Assembly (NCBI GenBank): GCA_037974665.1
Contig: CM075771.1
Span: forward strand, 43,012,425 to 43,076,424
Source: Ehretia macrophylla
Taxonomy: Eukaryota > Streptophyta > Magnoliopsida > Boraginales > Ehretiaceae
Length of the DNA stretch: 64,000 nt
Direction: 5' to 3'
The notes beneath the pieces were generated by a model, which searched no databases, was not told the origin of the DNA, and was given only the letters and a program-made list of their open reading frames with translations. Made by a program: the position numbers and the translations under genes. Shown here piece after piece: positions 61,601-64,000 of this stretch (the stretch's first letter is position 1; the number at the start of each line of letters is the position of its first letter).

Positions 61601-63110
61601 ATTACGACAACCTAATCCATCACATTTCTATTACCGAATCACACAGCACCTTAGGCAAGACAACTTCACTTCACGTAGAGGCTGGGCCTGCAAACGGAGG
61701 GCGTGGGGCTTGTGACCAGGTATCCGTCGCTCCGGTGCCCATAACTTTTGATCCGTAAGGAGTTACGCGGCGCACAGCATACCGTTGGAAAGCACTCGGT
61801 TGCGCCTTTTTTCGAAGCCTAAAATTGAACATTTTCATAAGTTTTGGGATACTTTTCTTCTTTTGCGCTATTTTTTCATCCCGGATCGTACGTCATGAGC
61901 CGCAAAAAGAACGACAACCTAATCCATCACATTTCTATTATCGAATCCCACGATACCTTGGGCAAGACAACTTCACTTCATGTAGAGGCTGGGCCCGCAA
62001 ACAGAGGGCGTGGGGCTTCTGACCAGGTATCCGTCGTCCCGGTGCCCATAACTTTTGATCCGTAGGGAGTTACGCGGCGCACAACATTCTGTTAGAAAGC
62101 TCTTTGAGAGCTCTACGACAGGGGCAGCAAGCCTGCCCAGTTGCGCCAGTTTTCAGAGCCCAAAATTGAACGTTTTCATCAGTTTTGGGACACTTTTCTA
62201 ATTTTGCGATGCTTTTCCGTCTCGGATCGTACGTCGTGAGCCGCGAAAAGGACGACAACCTAATCCATCACATTTTTATTACCGAATCCCATGGCACCTT
62301 GTGCAAGACAACTTCACTTCACGTAGAGGCTGGGCCCTCAAGCCGAGGGCGTGGGGCTTATGACCAGGTATCAGTCGTTTCGGTACCCATAACTTTTGAT
62401 CCGTAAGGAGTTATGCGGCGCACAGCATACTGTTGGAAAGCACTCTAAGAGCTCTACGATAGGGGCACCTAGCCTGCTCGGTTGAACCTATTTTCGGAGC
62501 CCAAAATTGAACATTTTCATAAATTTTGGGATACTTTTCTTCTTTTGTGCTGTTTTTGGGTCTCGGATCATACGTCGTGAGCCGCGAAAAGGACGACAAC
62601 CTAATCCATCACATTTCTATTACCGAATCACACGACACCTTGGGCAAGACAACTTCACTTCACGTAGAGGCTGGGCCCGCAAACAGAGGATGTGGGGCTT
62701 ATGACCAGGTATCCGTTGCTCCGGTGCTCATAACTTTTGATCCGTAAAGGAGTTATGCGGTGCACAGCAAACCGTTGGAAAGCTCTTCGAGAACTCTACG
62801 ACGGTGGCACCAAGCTTGCTAGGCTGCGCCTATTTTCGGAGTCCAAAATTGAACGTTTTCATCAGTTTTGTGACACTTTTCTTCTTTTGCGCAGTTTTTC
62901 CGTCTCAGATCGTACGTCGTGAGCCACGAAAAGGACGACAACCAAATCCATCATATTTTTATTATCGAATCCCAAGGCACCTTGGGCAAGATAGTTTCAC
63001 TTCACTTAGAGGCTGGACCCTCAAACCGAGGGCATGCGCCATGTGACCAGGTATCCCTCGCTCTGGTGCCCATAACTTTTGATCCGTAAGGAGTTACGCG
63101 GCGCACAGCA
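58697..63110 (+). repeat. Satellite array, segment 3
   Basis: About 13 monomers, starting with the right-hand TACGC duplication and the remainder of the monomer cut at 45680. The first monomers complete the type Q three-monomer repeat. One monomer (61750-62056) is only 307 bp, lacking about 34 bp around the GAGAGCTC dyad. The segment ends at GCACAGCA, where another LTR begins. Confidence 0.97.
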
Positions 63111-64000
63111 TGTGAGGCCTGACCTCGAATAACGTGTGTTACCTATATTTGCGTGCCTTAGACCCAGAATTGTATGACCGACCTTAGACAACGTGCCCTA
63201 TCTTGGTTTCAATGCATGCTTTGTCATTTGTGCCTTGACCTAGAATGGTGTGCCCTAATCCCCTACTGACGTGTGATACCTAGATATACGTACCCTGACC
63301 TCGATGTAAGTGTGTTACCTCATTTTTTGTGCCATAACCTTGAATTGCGTAGCTTAACCTAGATATGGAATCATGCCTTGATTTGCGTGCCTTGCATTGG
63401 TTTATGTGCATTCACCTAGGATTGTGTGCATTAGTCTTGAAGTACGTGCCTTAGTCATGAAGTACGTGTCTACCTTGTAGTTCGTGTCCACCTCATGATT
63501 CGTGCCTCATATCAATTTTTGTACGTGTCTCATAGTGCGTGCCCTAGACCTAGAAAAGCGTGCCCGTACGCTAATCAATAAATAATCTTACACAAAGCAC
63601 TAGACTATAAATAATCCTACAAACACCACTAACTATTATTATAATCCTAATTCAAATCTCTACAAAATCCACTAACACCTAAATATTATATTTTAAATTC
63701 ACTACAAGACAAAATCTCACAAACCTCTAAACATATCATATATTATGTTCTACCTAAAATCCCTAAATACCCAACATTCTATTACACACATGCTAAACCC
63801 TAAGCACTTTCCTATTATCTAAACATTCCTATGACAAGTACAAAACACAATGCAACCTACGATAGACAAATGCATGACAATACAAAAATAATAATAATAA
63901 AAACCTCACCCAAACACTTCCCATTCTCGACCAAATCACCAAGCATGCTCCTCACAATTCAAATTGCATAATTGACAAAGCAAAAATCAGATTTGAAGGC
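63111..64000 (+). mobile_element. Element 6: family A LTR, left end only
   Basis: TGTGAGGCCTGACC starts abruptly in a satellite monomer and resembles the first ~900 bp of the element 2 LTR, including the ACGTG-rich array and the GTGCCCTAGACCTAG segment. The five bases before it (CAGCA, 63106-63110) are the expected target duplication. The other end lies outside the window, so it cannot be said whether this is a solo LTR or a full element. Confidence 0.88.

Noticed and set aside
1..63110. CENP-B-box-like core CGTTGGAAA in most monomers
   Set aside because: The essential outer bases of the mammalian box (TTCG and CGGG) are not present, so the likeness is only to the non-essential centre. It does not support a centromere call.

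Overview
The window is nuclear heterochromatin of a flowering plant. It holds a tandem satellite of about 340 bp monomers that has been broken up by nested Ty3/gypsy (Metaviridae) LTR retrotransposons. The plant origin is inferred from the elements: long LTRs (2.2-3.9 kb), primer binding sites complementary to initiator methionine tRNA, a gag-PR-RT-RH-INT order with a C-terminal chromodomain-like tail (chromovirus, most like the Tekay/Del clade), and deep nesting. I see no host protein gene, tRNA, rRNA or CRISPR array.

Layout. Satellite array fills 1-12589, 40974-45680 and 58697-63110, always in the same orientation, so these are pieces of one array. Insertion 1 (12590-40973, TSD GCTGC) is a decayed full-length element of LTR family A. 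Between its protease and reverse transcriptase sits element 2 (16998-34230, TSD GTTAC), a family A element without coding capacity. The 3' LTR of element 2 in turn contains element 3 (23851-30445, minus strand, TSD GCCTT), a family B element without recognisable gag or pol. Insertion 4 (45681-58696, minus strand, TSD TACGC) is a family A solo LTR, split by element 5 (47240-56683, TSD GCTAG), a family B element whose gag-pol is one reading frame broken only by seven stop codons. A sixth insertion, a family A LTR, begins at 63111 and runs off the window.

Order of events from nesting: satellite first; then element 1 and the solo LTR; then element 2 inside 1 and element 5 inside the solo LTR; then element 3 inside 2. 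LTR similarity by eye agrees: the LTR pair of element 1 is clearly diverged, with an 814 bp deletion in the 5' copy, while those of elements 2 and 3 are nearly identical.

Both LTR families appear here as an autonomous-type member (1 and 5) plus a gutted member with the same LTR type, priming site and polypurine tract (2 and 3). This suggests that the non-coding members were mobilised by proteins of the coding ones. The most interesting structure not explained by ordinary annotation is a set of three RNA-type hairpins (two inside the LTR, one just before the polypurine tract). They keep their shape but change their stem sequence between families A and B. The satellite also shows two different higher-order repeat organisations: about 8-9 monomers in the first segment and 3 monomers in the second.
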